From Bacillota bacterium (GTDB lineage: Bacteria > Bacillota > Clostridia > Christensenellales > Aristaeellaceae), in assembly GCA_023409955.1 (NCBI GenBank), contig JAEYQQ010000060.1:1-45561 (forward strand): a DNA stretch of 45,561 bases, written 5' to 3'. How positions within the stretch are numbered: position 1 is the first letter of the stretch; each line of letters opens with the position of its first letter. Under the pieces are notes generated by a model that was given only the letters and a program-made list of their open reading frames with translations, did not search any database and had not been told where the DNA came from. The position numbers and the translations under genes are program-made. Shown here one piece after another: positions 8,038 through 15,670 of the stretch.

Positions 8038-9767
8038 ACAGCCGCCTCCTTAGCGCCTTGCTGAGAGAGGCTTGTTTCTCTGTATACTGAGCAAGTTTGA
8101 ATTAGCTGCTCATGGGTGCCCTGACCTACAATTTCTCCTTCGTCCATCACCAGGATCATGTCTGCCCACCGGACGCTGGCAACACGCTGGGAAACGATAA
8201 GCACAGTGCTTTCTTTTGCATACAACTTAAGGGCCTGACGTAAAGCAGCATCGGTGGCATAATCCAAAGCGCTGGCACTGTCGTCCAATATCAAAATTTC
8301 AGGTTTTCCGACCAATGCTCTGGCAATAGTCAGTCGCTGCCGCTGTCCTCCGGATAGGTCCTTGCCGCCAGGAAGGATTTTTGTATCCAGCTTTTCCGAT
8401 AGCGCATTCACAAAGCTAAGCGCCTGCGCGGTTTTCAGGGCCTGTTCAATTTCCTTGTCGGAGGCATCTGCCTTACGCCAGCGGAGATTCTCTGCCACCG
8501 TACCAGAAAAGAGCATGACTTGCTGTGGAACAATACCGATTTTTTCCCGCAACTGCTTAAAAGGATAGTTGCGAACATCCACGCCATCTATGAGCACACT
8601 GCCTTGTGATGCATCATAAAGCCGGGGAATCAAGCTGACCAAAGTTGACTTACCAGAACCAGTACCGCCTATAATGCCAATCGTCTGACCAGGATAGACA
8701 TCAAAAGAGGCATGCTTCAAGGCGTTTTCACCACTTTGGCCATAGCGGAATGATACGTTGGAAAAGCTGATTCGGGGGGCATTTGGCAAAGCAATTACAG
8801 GTTCTGTTGCAGAATCTTCCATGGAGGTTTTAACATCAAAAATTGCATTTACCCGTGCCGCACTTGCGCTGGCTTTGGTGAATATTACTACAAGGTTGGC
8901 TACCACCACCAGCGCTAGCAATATTTGGGTCATGTAATTGACAAAAGCAACAAGCTGACCTTGGGTTAAGCTCCCGGAGTTTACTCTTACACCGCCAAAC
9001 CAAAGAATCGCGACGATGCCCAGGTTCATAATGGCAAAAGAAAGGGGCGAGAGCCAAGCTGAAAGCCTGCCTATACGGATCGTCACATCAGCTTGGTCAT
9101 TACAAGCATCCTGAAACCGCTTTTCCTCCCGATCCTGCGTGCCAAAGGCGCGGACCACTCTGACACCGGACAGGTTTTCCCGGGTGATGCGCGCAATAGC
9201 ATCCAGCTTTTTTTGAATCACTTTATAAAAGGGAACAGACCTTCCCATGATGATATAAAGCAGAACCGCAATTAGAGGCATTACAGCCAAGAGAACCAGC
9301 GAAAGCTGTAAATCAATCCGTATGGCCATCACCGCTGCACCAACAGCCAAAAAAGGCGCGCGAACCACCAGCCGTATTAGCATTGCTACCGCCAGCTGCA
9401 ACTGGTTGATGTCGCTGGTCATGCGTGTGACCAGGGTTGGCGTATCAAACATATCTAGTTCCTTATGTGAAAGAGATTGAATATGCGCAAACAAGGTATT
9501 ACGCAAGTCGGTTCCAACGCCCTGAGAAGCAACACTAGCCATGTATTGGCATGTCAGGGAGGATAAAAGCCCCACCAGCCCCAATGCCAGCAATATACCG
9601 CCCCTTTGGAGAACGTATACGTTGTTACCCGACTTGATGCCCACATCAATCATATCCGCTATCACCAGCGGTACAATCAATTCAAAAATGGCCTCGATCA
9701 ACTTAAAGACCGGACCCAATGTCACCTGACACATGTATGGCTTTAGATAATGCAATAATTTTCTCAA
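8034..9767 (-). CDS. ABC exporter subunit A (degenerate NBD)
   Basis: 577 residues with a six-helix exporter domain and an NBD. Walker A is GGTGSGKST (367-375) and the signature is canonical LSGGQ (471-475), but the catalytic glutamate after Walker B is Asp (D495-D496, LDDSAS) and the switch histidine is Gln (SQR, Q527). Its Walker motifs therefore form the degenerate site, opposite the partner's LSQGQ signature. Translation starts at TTG (9767), supported by CGGGAG about 8 bases upstream; an in-frame ATG is not available nearby. It lies 23 bp after mtnN, probably in one operon. Confidence 0.92.
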   Translation of the reverse strand: MRKLLHYLKPYMCQVTLGPVFKLIEAIFELIVPLVIADMIDVGIKSGNNVYVLQRGGILLALGLVGLLSSLTCQYMASVASQGVGTDLRNTLFAHIQSLSHKELDMFDTPTLVTRMTSDINQLQLAVAMLIRLVVRAPFLAVGAAVMAIRIDLQLSLVLLAVMPLIAVLLYIIMGRSVPFYKVIQKKLDAIARITRENLSGVRVVRAFGTQDREEKRFQDACNDQADVTIRIGRLSAWLSPLSFAIMNLGIVAILWFGGVRVNSGSLTQGQLVAFVNYMTQILLALVVVANLVVIFTKASASAARVNAIFDVKTSMEDSATEPVIALPNAPRISFSNVSFRYGQSGENALKHASFDVYPGQTIGIIGGTGSGKSTLVSLIPRLYDASQGSVLIDGVDVRNYPFKQLREKIGIVPQQVMLFSGTVAENLRWRKADASDKEIEQALKTAQALSFVNALSEKLDTKILPGGKDLSGGQRQRLTIARALVGKPEILILDDSASALDYATDAALRQALKLYAKESTVLIVSQRVASVRWADMILVMDEGEIVGQGTHEQLIQTCSVYRETSLSQQGAKEAAV

Positions 9768-9790
9768 AATAAAGGCTCCCGTATTACCGT

Positions 9791-10480
9791 TTATTTTTCT
9801 GTCAAAAATTGTTTGATAAGGCGTACAGAATTATGCGCTGCCATCTTTACGAAGTTGGGATAATCAATGTCAGAACTGCCGTCGGCCTGATCGGAAATCG
9901 CACGCACAATGGCGCATGGCGTATCATTTACATAGCATACGTGGGCGACCGCTCCGCCTTCCATCTCACAGCAAATTGCATCAAAGCCGTCCCGCAGGCT
10001 TGTGCGACGATTACCATCATGCACAAACTGATCTCCAGTTGCGATGCCGCCAGGCATTCCATGAATATCATCAAGAGATGCAAGGGCTGTTAACAGCTTG
10101 CTCGATAACACCTCACTAAGTGGTAGGCGAACAAGCTGTATGCCTGAGATAAAGCCAGGAGGATCGCCCAATGGTGTTGTATCCATATCATGCTGTACAG
10201 CAAATGTGCCGATCACGATATTCCCAATGTCGAGCTTTTCGCTAAGTGAACCAGCAACACCAAGGTTAATAACAGCCTCGGGCTGATAATGAAGAATCAT
10301 TGCTTGGGCACATAACGCGGCGTTTACTTTGCCAGGTCCGCAAACTGCAAGCACAGCAGCATGCCCCCACAAGGTACCAACATGAAAAACGGCACCGCCG
10401 ATTTTTTCCGTTTTGCTGCCTTCAAGCTCCGCAGCCAGTAATTCCATCTCGATGGGCATAGCGCTGATTAACCCCAGCAC
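9791..10480 (-). CDS. mtnN: 5'-methylthioadenosine/S-adenosylhomocysteine nucleosidase
   Basis: 229 residues, normal family length. Key positions match MTAN: the acidic residue of AMPIEMELL (E11), the substrate-binding EMEGGAVAH (172-180) with its glutamates, and the catalytic Asp of ISDQAD (D197). It hydrolyses MTA and SAH to adenine plus the thioribose or ribose-homocysteine product, in the activated methyl cycle, methionine salvage and AI-2 precursor supply. A futalosine hydrolase is the main alternative in this superfamily, but the overall pattern is MTAN. The start is GTG, with AGGAGGGG five bases upstream. It leads the ABC exporter genes. Confidence 0.9.
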   Translation of the reverse strand: MLGLISAMPIEMELLAAELEGSKTEKIGGAVFHVGTLWGHAAVLAVCGPGKVNAALCAQAMILHYQPEAVINLGVAGSLSEKLDIGNIVIGTFAVQHDMDTTPLGDPPGFISGIQLVRLPLSEVLSSKLLTALASLDDIHGMPGGIATGDQFVHDGNRRTSLRDGFDAICCEMEGGAVAHVCYVNDTPCAIVRAISDQADGSSDIDYPNFVKMAAHNSVRLIKQFLTEK

Positions 10481-10514
10481 AAAAACCCCTCCTCACTTTG
10501 TATGATGCCGTTTC

Positions 10515-10543
10515 ATTATAGGTGTGATTTACCAAAGCGTCAA
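10515..10543 (-). promoter_or_regulatory. Sigma-A promoter of mtnN-ABC exporter operon
   Basis: Minus strand: TTGACG, 17-bp spacer, TATAAT, about 35 bp upstream of the mtnN start. Near-consensus, so a strong promoter is expected. Confidence 0.7.
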
Positions 10544-10589
10544 TCTACCCGTTTGGATAAAAATTTGACCCATTTCAAAAAATCTACCC

Positions 10590-10618
10590 TTGAATTTCCC
10601 AACATGCCATGATATGAT
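10590..10618 (+). promoter_or_regulatory. Candidate promoter for tRNA-Ala
   Basis: TTGAAT, 17-bp spacer, TATGAT on the plus strand, about 120 bp upstream of the tRNA. Plausible but the spacing to the tRNA is long, so processing of a 5' leader would be needed. Confidence 0.35.
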
Positions 10619-10737
10619 ATAGCGCGTGGTTGACATGCGCTTGTGCTAGCCGTGGTGTCCAGCGATAAAGTACCGCTTTCCAAATGGTCGGTATTCTTCG
10701 TACATGGCCTTGAGGCGCCCGTCATCCCTACATATAT

Positions 10738-10813
10738 GGGGCATTAGCACAGTTGGTAGCGCGCAACGTTCGCATCGTTGAGGTCAGGGGTTCGAATCCC
10801 CTATGCTCCACCA
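10738..10813 (+). tRNA. tRNA-Ala (anticodon CGC)
   Basis: A full cloverleaf can be folded. The acceptor stem is GGGGCAT/ATGCTCC with a G3:U70 wobble pair, the alanine identity element, followed by discriminator A and an encoded CCA. The D arm is GCAC...GCGC, the anticodon stem CAACG/CGTTG with loop TTCGCAT gives CGC, and the T arm is AGGGG-TTCGAAT-CCCCT. It reads GCG codons. It stands alone with its own terminator. Confidence 0.95.
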
Positions 10814-10819
10814 AGCATA

Positions 10820-10853
10820 AAGCCAGCAATCTCAACGGGTTGCGGGCTTTTTT
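10820..10853 (+). terminator. Rho-independent terminator of tRNA-Ala
   Basis: AAGCCaGCAA pairs with TTGCgGGCTT (one mismatch), followed by a run of Ts to 10853. It begins 7 bases after the CCA end. Confidence 0.8.
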
Positions 10854-10885
10854 ATATTTGCAATATCGCACTTTTTACCGCGTTT

Positions 10886-11102
10886 CTATTTTCGTGCCCG
10901 CGCATTTGCCTTCCGCCGCTGTGTGCGCCGCACGCCCTCCGCCAGGTAGCGCACATGGAATCCCACGGACCGATAGCCCTCCACGATGGTGTCCAAGTAG
11001 TAATCGCTGGGCGGGGTTGCCTCCCCCATGTTCATGATATAGATCATGGCCGGTACCTCGGTGATGTCCGCAGGCATGGCCGTGATGGTCCTCTTGTTTG
11101 TT
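10886..11102 (-). pseudogene. 3' remnant of a gamma-glutamylcyclotransferase (AIG2)-like gene
   Basis: The minus-strand frame running to a stop at 10886 reads, in part, PAMIYIMN, then SDYYLDTIVEGYRSVGF near its centre. This resembles the C-terminal half of small AIG2/GGCT-like proteins, which have an aromatic-rich 'YVM' strand and a Y..TI..GY...G motif. Only ~70 residues remain; the frame closes at a TGA near 11103 and the N-terminal half with the substrate loop is absent. The fragment is visibly more GC-rich than its AT-rich flanks. There is no convincing ribosome site at the internal ATG (11077). I read it as a decayed gene, but a short real protein cannot be excluded. Confidence 0.45.
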
Positions 11103-11274
11103 GAGCTTCAATGGTATAGAAGTATGATACATAAAGGTGTATAATGAAATTATTGTTAATTGCACCATGTAATCTTCACTTACAACAATCATCTTTGAAG
11201 TAATTTTCATCAAAAACGGTCATTGATGTGCACATGCATGATGACATGAAATATGTTGAAAAGGAGAGTGTGGT
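11103..11274. other. AT-rich spacer without a recognisable gene
   Basis: I see no supported coding frame. A TATAAT near 11138-11143 could serve the downstream phosphotransferase remnant, but no good -35 partner is present. Confidence 0.4.
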
Positions 11275-11651
11275 GTGAATTTTTATATAGAGGTTAAAGA
11301 AATAATTCGAACAATCATTGGTGAATATACAATTGTAAAAGACCACAGAGGTGATAGCGGAAGGACCGGCGTCATAGAAATCTTTGCCAATGGACAACGG
11401 TTTTTTGCTAAGATACACAATCGCTTGAGCCATTGGCATCCAGAAGTGTTTGCGTACAAAAATTGGACAAAAGCAATCGAACCACTTGCACCTAAAATGT
11501 ATGCATCGTTAAACAAAGGAAAATACTAAGCGTGAAAATGGCTCTTGCTGATGTATATAATGGCTATTCACATCATCATCCCCGTTTTTTGGAGTGCGGG
11601 AACAAAATGCTATCGCGCTTAAGTGAAACACATCATTTTAATGACGCTTGA
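11275..11651 (+). pseudogene. Internally deleted APH-family phosphotransferase
   Basis: The 5' part (GTG at 11275 with AAAAGGAG upstream, stop at 11529) encodes 84 residues resembling the N-lobe of aminoglycoside/choline-type phosphotransferases: FFAKIHNRLSHWHPEVFAY followed by APKMYAS. Directly after it, in another frame (11538-11651), a 37-residue stretch starting MALADVYNGY and containing HPRFLECGNKMLSRL looks like the C-terminal helix of the same family. The middle, which should carry the HGDxxxxN catalytic loop and the metal-binding Asp, is missing. The simplest reading is a large internal deletion that also shifted the frame. The ribosome site and start are intact, so a truncated product may still be made. 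Confidence 0.6.
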
Positions 11652-11937
11652 CTCTTTTTGATTGGCCTTTCAAAAAACAGACTTTGGTTTGTTTGCGTAA
11701 GGCGATAGTGTGTAAATACCAACTTCGGTTTATTTGTTTACCTCGCCCATATGTATTTTTCTTTAAAGTATAGAAGTTCAACGAAAAAAATAAGCACGCG
11801 TTAATGCGATTGGCCAAAAATTAAGATATATATTTTGTCATTCATTTTAAGAAAATGGCACACATATCACTTTTCAACGTGACCTCTATATGATATTCTC
11901 AATCAATAGATCAAGCACAGAGAGAAGGCAGCCTTTT
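11652..11937. other. Non-coding upstream region of the MATE gene
   Basis: About 290 AT-rich bases without a supported gene. It should hold the MATE promoter, but I could not pick one pair of boxes with confidence. Confidence 0.4.
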
Positions 11938-13320
11938 ATGGTACATGATAAGCAGTTTTACAAAACGATGTTTCGAATAGCAATACCAGTGGCATTCCAA
12001 TCCATGATATCCCTGCTGGTTGTTCTGGCGGATGATATTATGGTATCATCAATGAACAATGGCACCTATGCTCAGGCTGCTGTATCCCAAGTGAATGCTG
12101 TAACAACATTTCTGAATGCAACTTTGCTGGGGATGATAGGCGGTTCTGGGGTATTAATTGCGCAATATTGGGGTAAAAAGGATACACTGCGAATCAAAAT
12201 GGTGTTTTCCATTGTTACCATTCTCTCCGTTGCCATAGCATTGTTATTCACAGTATTACTTAAGTTGTTTCCTGATCTCTTGTTGAACTTGATGATCCGT
12301 CCAGACGAAGCTGGAACATATCAGCTTGCAAGCGATTATTTATCCATTATATGCTTAAGTTATCTCCCCTTTGCCCTATCAGCCGCCTTGCAGGGAATGC
12401 TTCGCTCTATTGAAGTGGTAAAGGTTACATTATACACAACCATTGTATCACTGCTGATTAACATTAGCTTAAACTATATTTTGATATTTGGTAAACTGGG
12501 CATGCCTGCTATGGGTGTAAAGGGCGCCGCAATAGCAACAGTATTCGCCCGTATTGCTGAACTACTTATCGTATGGATATATACATTCAAAGTGCAAAAA
12601 GTCATATCGGTTTCTCCTAAAGACCTTATCCGTACTGAGAAATGGTTGATTCTTGATTATATACGCTATGGACTTCCCGTTGGCATTACAGATATGCAAT
12701 GGTCGTTGATAGGTATGTTGAAGGCTGCAATCATTGGCCAGATGGGTACCTTATTCGCCGCAGCAAATAATATCGCATCATCCATGGCCAACTTGGGAAC
12801 CATGTTCACTTTTGCTTTGGCAAGCGGGGCCAGTGTCGTTGTAGGCAAGGCAGTAGGTGCCGGTGAGTACGATAAAGCAAAAAAGTATTCTAAGAAGATC
12901 CAAATTCTATTTTTCTTTATTGGCTTGTTAATGGCTGCTGTTGTATTCCTCCTGCGGATTCCTTTTTCTAAGATGTATGGATCTGCAAACGATCCTCAGG
13001 TATTATCATTAAGTGTCACGATGATATCCATTCTTGCTGTTACGCTTGTAGGCACCAGCTACCACGCCAGCTGTTTTGTTGGCATTAACCGCGGCGCCGG
13101 CGACAGCCGATTTGTTGCTAAGGTAGATATGATCTGCGGATGGTTGATTGTACTGCCGACGACCGCATTGGCTGCTTTTGTATTCAAGGCTCCCCTGACC
13201 ATTGTATTCTTGTGCACGCGCATAGACCAGTGCTTTAAATGGTTCATTGCCTTTATGCGGCTTCGTAGTAACAAATGGATCAAAAATGTCACACGAGGAG
13301 AGACAGTGAACATACAGTAA
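11938..13320 (+). CDS. MATE-family multidrug/sodium (or proton) antiporter
   Basis: 460 residues from the chosen start (MVHDKQFYKTMFRIAIPVAFQS), about the usual MATE length, with roughly twelve hydrophobic segments in two halves. Motifs typical of the family include PVAFQSMISLLVVLADDIMV near the N-terminus and GMLRS and GVKGAAIATV in the first half. It expels cationic drugs or metabolites in exchange for Na+ or H+. An upstream in-frame ATG (11890) lacks a ribosome site; the chosen ATG has AGAGAGAAGG upstream. A terminator follows, so it is likely monocistronic. The specific substrate is unknown. Confidence 0.9.
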   Translation: MVHDKQFYKTMFRIAIPVAFQSMISLLVVLADDIMVSSMNNGTYAQAAVSQVNAVTTFLNATLLGMIGGSGVLIAQYWGKKDTLRIKMVFSIVTILSVAIALLFTVLLKLFPDLLLNLMIRPDEAGTYQLASDYLSIICLSYLPFALSAALQGMLRSIEVVKVTLYTTIVSLLINISLNYILIFGKLGMPAMGVKGAAIATVFARIAELLIVWIYTFKVQKVISVSPKDLIRTEKWLILDYIRYGLPVGITDMQWSLIGMLKAAIIGQMGTLFAAANNIASSMANLGTMFTFALASGASVVVGKAVGAGEYDKAKKYSKKIQILFFFIGLLMAAVVFLLRIPFSKMYGSANDPQVLSLSVTMISILAVTLVGTSYHASCFVGINRGAGDSRFVAKVDMICGWLIVLPTTALAAFVFKAPLTIVFLCTRIDQCFKWFIAFMRLRSNKWIKNVTRGETVNIQ

Positions 13321-13360
13321 GTATATCCGTTAACATAACCGATTTTCTATCACGCATTCA

Positions 13361-13387
13361 CCTTCCCGGTTTTCGGGAAGGTTTTTT
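13361..13387 (+). terminator. Rho-independent terminator of the MATE gene
   Basis: CCTTCCCG / CGGGAAGG stem with a short T-rich loop and a six-T tail. Confidence 0.9.
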
Positions 13388-13519
13388 CACCTGCAGCGGC
13401 TACAGAGATAAATCATAGGATGACATGTTTTGAACTGGTTCTTATTAAATGAACATTTCAGCGCAGATAGAAAGCACAATGCATATGATATAAGGAGACC
13501 ACTTCAAGGAGGAATTTGG

Positions 13520-14602
13520 ATGTATTTAAGTGATTCTGAATTACCAAAGGGTATGGTATATATAATGACCAACAGTGCCACTGAAAATGATATCGCTGCA
13601 TTTCGCAGGAATGACAATGGCACTTTAGCTTTTCGAGCTTTTTATGCAACAAGAGGACAAGGCACAGGTCCGATTGGAAATGGTGTTGATCCCCTTATAT
13701 CACAGGGATCGTTGATATTATCGCGCTACAGGCGGTTTTTGTTTGCTGTGAATGCCGGAAGCAATAGCATTACCAGCTTTCGGGTGATGCATGATGGTGG
13801 GTTGGTTTTAGCTTCTGTAGTAAATTCCGGTGGTGTAAAACCAATTAGCATAACGGTTCACAGGAACATTTTATATGTATCCAATGCAGGAAATGAAAGC
13901 ACTGGTGCAGCTTCCAATATAACCGGTTTCCGTATCGACCGTTGTGGTGTTCTGACCATGATTCCCAACTCGACACGTCCTTTAAGCACCACTGAAGCAC
14001 AACCAGCCAATATACTGTTTACCCCAAGTGGCAGACAGATTGCGGTTACAGAACGTAATACCAATAAAATCACGATATTTGCCATTGCCAGCAATGGGCA
14101 TGCATCACTGCAAAAAGTAAACAATTCCAATGGCAGCGGGCCATTTGGAATGGTATTCCGATGGGATGATTTATTGCTGGTAGCTGAGTCGGGTTCCAAT
14201 GCACTGTCAACGTATTCCCTTGACAGCAATGGTAATTTGACTGTTATCAGCGGGTCTGTTCCTACAGGTCAACTGGCCACATGTTGGGTTTCGCTTGATA
14301 AATCCGAGCGCCATGCGTACACATCTAATACAGGCAGCCGAACCATCTCAACGTTTAGAGTAAATCGTGATGGTACGCTTGAGCTTGAGCGCAACACATT
14401 TTCAACCCCAGAGGAAGAAGAAGGTGGTGCGCCTATTGATAACGCAGTCAGCACAAACGGCAAATACTTCTATGCATTAAACGGTAATGAAGGAACCGTT
14501 TCTGCCTTTAAGATTTGCAGCCATGGTAGATTGGCCAGAATTCAGGTCGCCTCAGGTGAAGGAATCCCACAACTGGGAACGCAAGGTATTGCAGTCATAT
14601 AG
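13520..14602 (+). CDS. Seven-bladed beta-propeller, lactonase-like protein
   Basis: 360 residues from MYLSDSELPK; the start is chosen because AAGGAGG lies 7 bases upstream, while the earlier ATG has none. Recurrent blade motifs can be seen: 'NAGSNSITSFRV', 'NAGNES..SNITGFRI', 'TERNTNKITIFAI', 'ESGSNALSTYSL', 'NTGSRTISTFRV', 'NGNEGTVSAFKI'. This spacing matches the Pgl/3-carboxymuconate-cyclase lactonase family. No signal peptide is evident. Family members hydrolyse 6-phosphogluconolactone or related lactones, but many are uncharacterised. It lies 36 bp upstream of the Cu/Zn SOD-like gene and is probably co-transcribed with it, which makes a sugar-lactonase role less certain. Confidence 0.75.
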   Translation: MYLSDSELPKGMVYIMTNSATENDIAAFRRNDNGTLAFRAFYATRGQGTGPIGNGVDPLISQGSLILSRYRRFLFAVNAGSNSITSFRVMHDGGLVLASVVNSGGVKPISITVHRNILYVSNAGNESTGAASNITGFRIDRCGVLTMIPNSTRPLSTTEAQPANILFTPSGRQIAVTERNTNKITIFAIASNGHASLQKVNNSNGSGPFGMVFRWDDLLLVAESGSNALSTYSLDSNGNLTVISGSVPTGQLATCWVSLDKSERHAYTSNTGSRTISTFRVNRDGTLELERNTFSTPEEEEGGAPIDNAVSTNGKYFYALNGNEGTVSAFKICSHGRLARIQVASGEGIPQLGTQGIAVI

Positions 14603-14638
14603 GCCAATTGAATGGAAGACAACAAAGGAGAATGAGGT

Positions 14639-15139
14639 ATGCTCTTAAATAATACTGGTATGACCAATGGAACAAGCTCAAAGGCCATAGCCAATATGTC
14701 AGGCAGTGCAGCCTATCCAAACATTCGCGGTACGGTGGTATTTAAAGAAGCGGTTGGCGGAACTTATGTACAGGCTGATATTGCTGGACTACCGCAAACG
14801 GATACAAACTTTTTTGCATTCCACCTGCATTCCGGAACCTGCAGCGGAACACCAACAACAGATGCAGCTGGCAATGTGACCGATTATTTTCCTCAATCAG
14901 GCGGACATTATAACCCAACCAATCAACCACATCCAAATCACGCAGGTGATTTTCCCGTATTGTTGGCCGCGCCAACAAAGGGCGGATCTGCTCATTTAAG
15001 CTTCTTTACCCCGCGCTTTACCGTGTCTGAGGCTATTGGCCGTGCTGTAATTATACACGATGATCCTGATGATTACAGATCGCAGCCTGCTGGAAACTCT
15101 GGAATGAAAATTGCATGCGGTAATGTGATAGCAAAATGA
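14639..15139 (+). CDS. Cu/Zn superoxide dismutase-like protein, no signal peptide
   Basis: 166 residues. SodC landmarks in order: FHLH (two copper ligands), GGHYNP (bridging His), HAGDFPVL (zinc His and Asp), and IIHDDPDDY (last copper His), plus the cysteine pair in SGTCSG and ACGNV that forms the family disulfide. The region before the final Cys reads AGNSGMKIACG, whereas canonical enzymes have GNAGSRxACG: the active-site arginine is replaced by Lys (K157). The enzyme would convert superoxide to O2 and H2O2. The absence of a signal peptide is unusual, since bacterial SodC is mostly exported. Ribosome site AAAGGAG sits 9 bases before the ATG. Activity of the Lys variant is not certain. Confidence 0.85.
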   Translation: MLLNNTGMTNGTSSKAIANMSGSAAYPNIRGTVVFKEAVGGTYVQADIAGLPQTDTNFFAFHLHSGTCSGTPTTDAAGNVTDYFPQSGGHYNPTNQPHPNHAGDFPVLLAAPTKGGSAHLSFFTPRFTVSEAIGRAVIIHDDPDDYRSQPAGNSGMKIACGNVIAK

Positions 15140-15200
15140 GAAATAAATTCGAAACAGATTAATCCTTTCGCTTTGTGACACCATGATACCGTATATTACA

Positions 15201-15236
15201 AAAAAGTCCTTTGCCATTTCCGGCAAAGGACTTTTT
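15201..15236. terminator. Bidirectional terminator between Cu/Zn SOD and small membrane protein genes
   Basis: AAAAAGTCCTTTGCC pairs perfectly with GGCAAAGGACTTTTT. A-run and T-run flanks let it serve both the plus-strand gene ending at 15139 and the minus-strand gene ending at 15248. Confidence 0.92.
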
Positions 15237-15247
15237 GTAGCTGATAT

Positions 15248-15616
15248 TCAAAATAGGTGCAGCGCTGTAGCTTTGGCTAAGGTCGCCTGCTTTGAAGGGA
15301 TTAAGGCAGTGAGCAGGCTGTACACATGCTGAGAACCGACTTTCTCAAAAGGTGCGATCCTTCGAAGTGTAAATAATCCTGCAGCAGCCAGTGCGAAAGG
15401 TATAAAATCGAAACGGGATACCTGAAAGCTAACGCCTACCAAAGCGCACCAGAGAATCTCAGAAACCGCTGACAGAAGAAGAGCGTTCAATGCTGTTTTG
15501 CGTCCATCGCGCGATGTTTTGAGGTATGCCACCAGCATCAGCAGGCAACGAAGCAATACGGACAAGGAAATGATATAGTAACCTGCCGAGAATATGAACG
15601 AAAGAGCAACATCCAT
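15248..15616 (-). CDS. Small membrane protein of unknown function
   Basis: 122 residues with three hydrophobic segments: roughly residues 5-32, 42-64 and 70-87, separated by a short basic loop (KTSRDGRK). I do not recognise a family. The start is well supported by AAGGAGG before the ATG. It lies about 54 bp downstream of tldE and may be the last gene of that operon, ending at the shared terminator. Its C-terminus is a ~35-residue soluble tail. Confidence 0.65.
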   Translation of the reverse strand: MDVALSFIFSAGYYIISLSVLLRCLLMLVAYLKTSRDGRKTALNALLLSAVSEILWCALVGVSFQVSRFDFIPFALAAAGLFTLRRIAPFEKVGSQHVYSLLTALIPSKQATLAKATALHLF

Positions 15617-15670
15617 CGTGTTTCCTCCTTATACTTCTTTGGTATGCTATCAGTTTATATCGTTACATTT

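Noticed and set aside
9791..10480. Futalosine hydrolase as an alternative identity
   Set aside because: The active-site pattern and length fit MTA/SAH nucleosidase better, and no menaquinone genes are nearby.
10753..11104. Two plus-strand frames starting in the tRNA and running over its terminator
   Set aside because: They begin inside the tRNA gene and oppose the AIG2-like remnant; no ribosome site.
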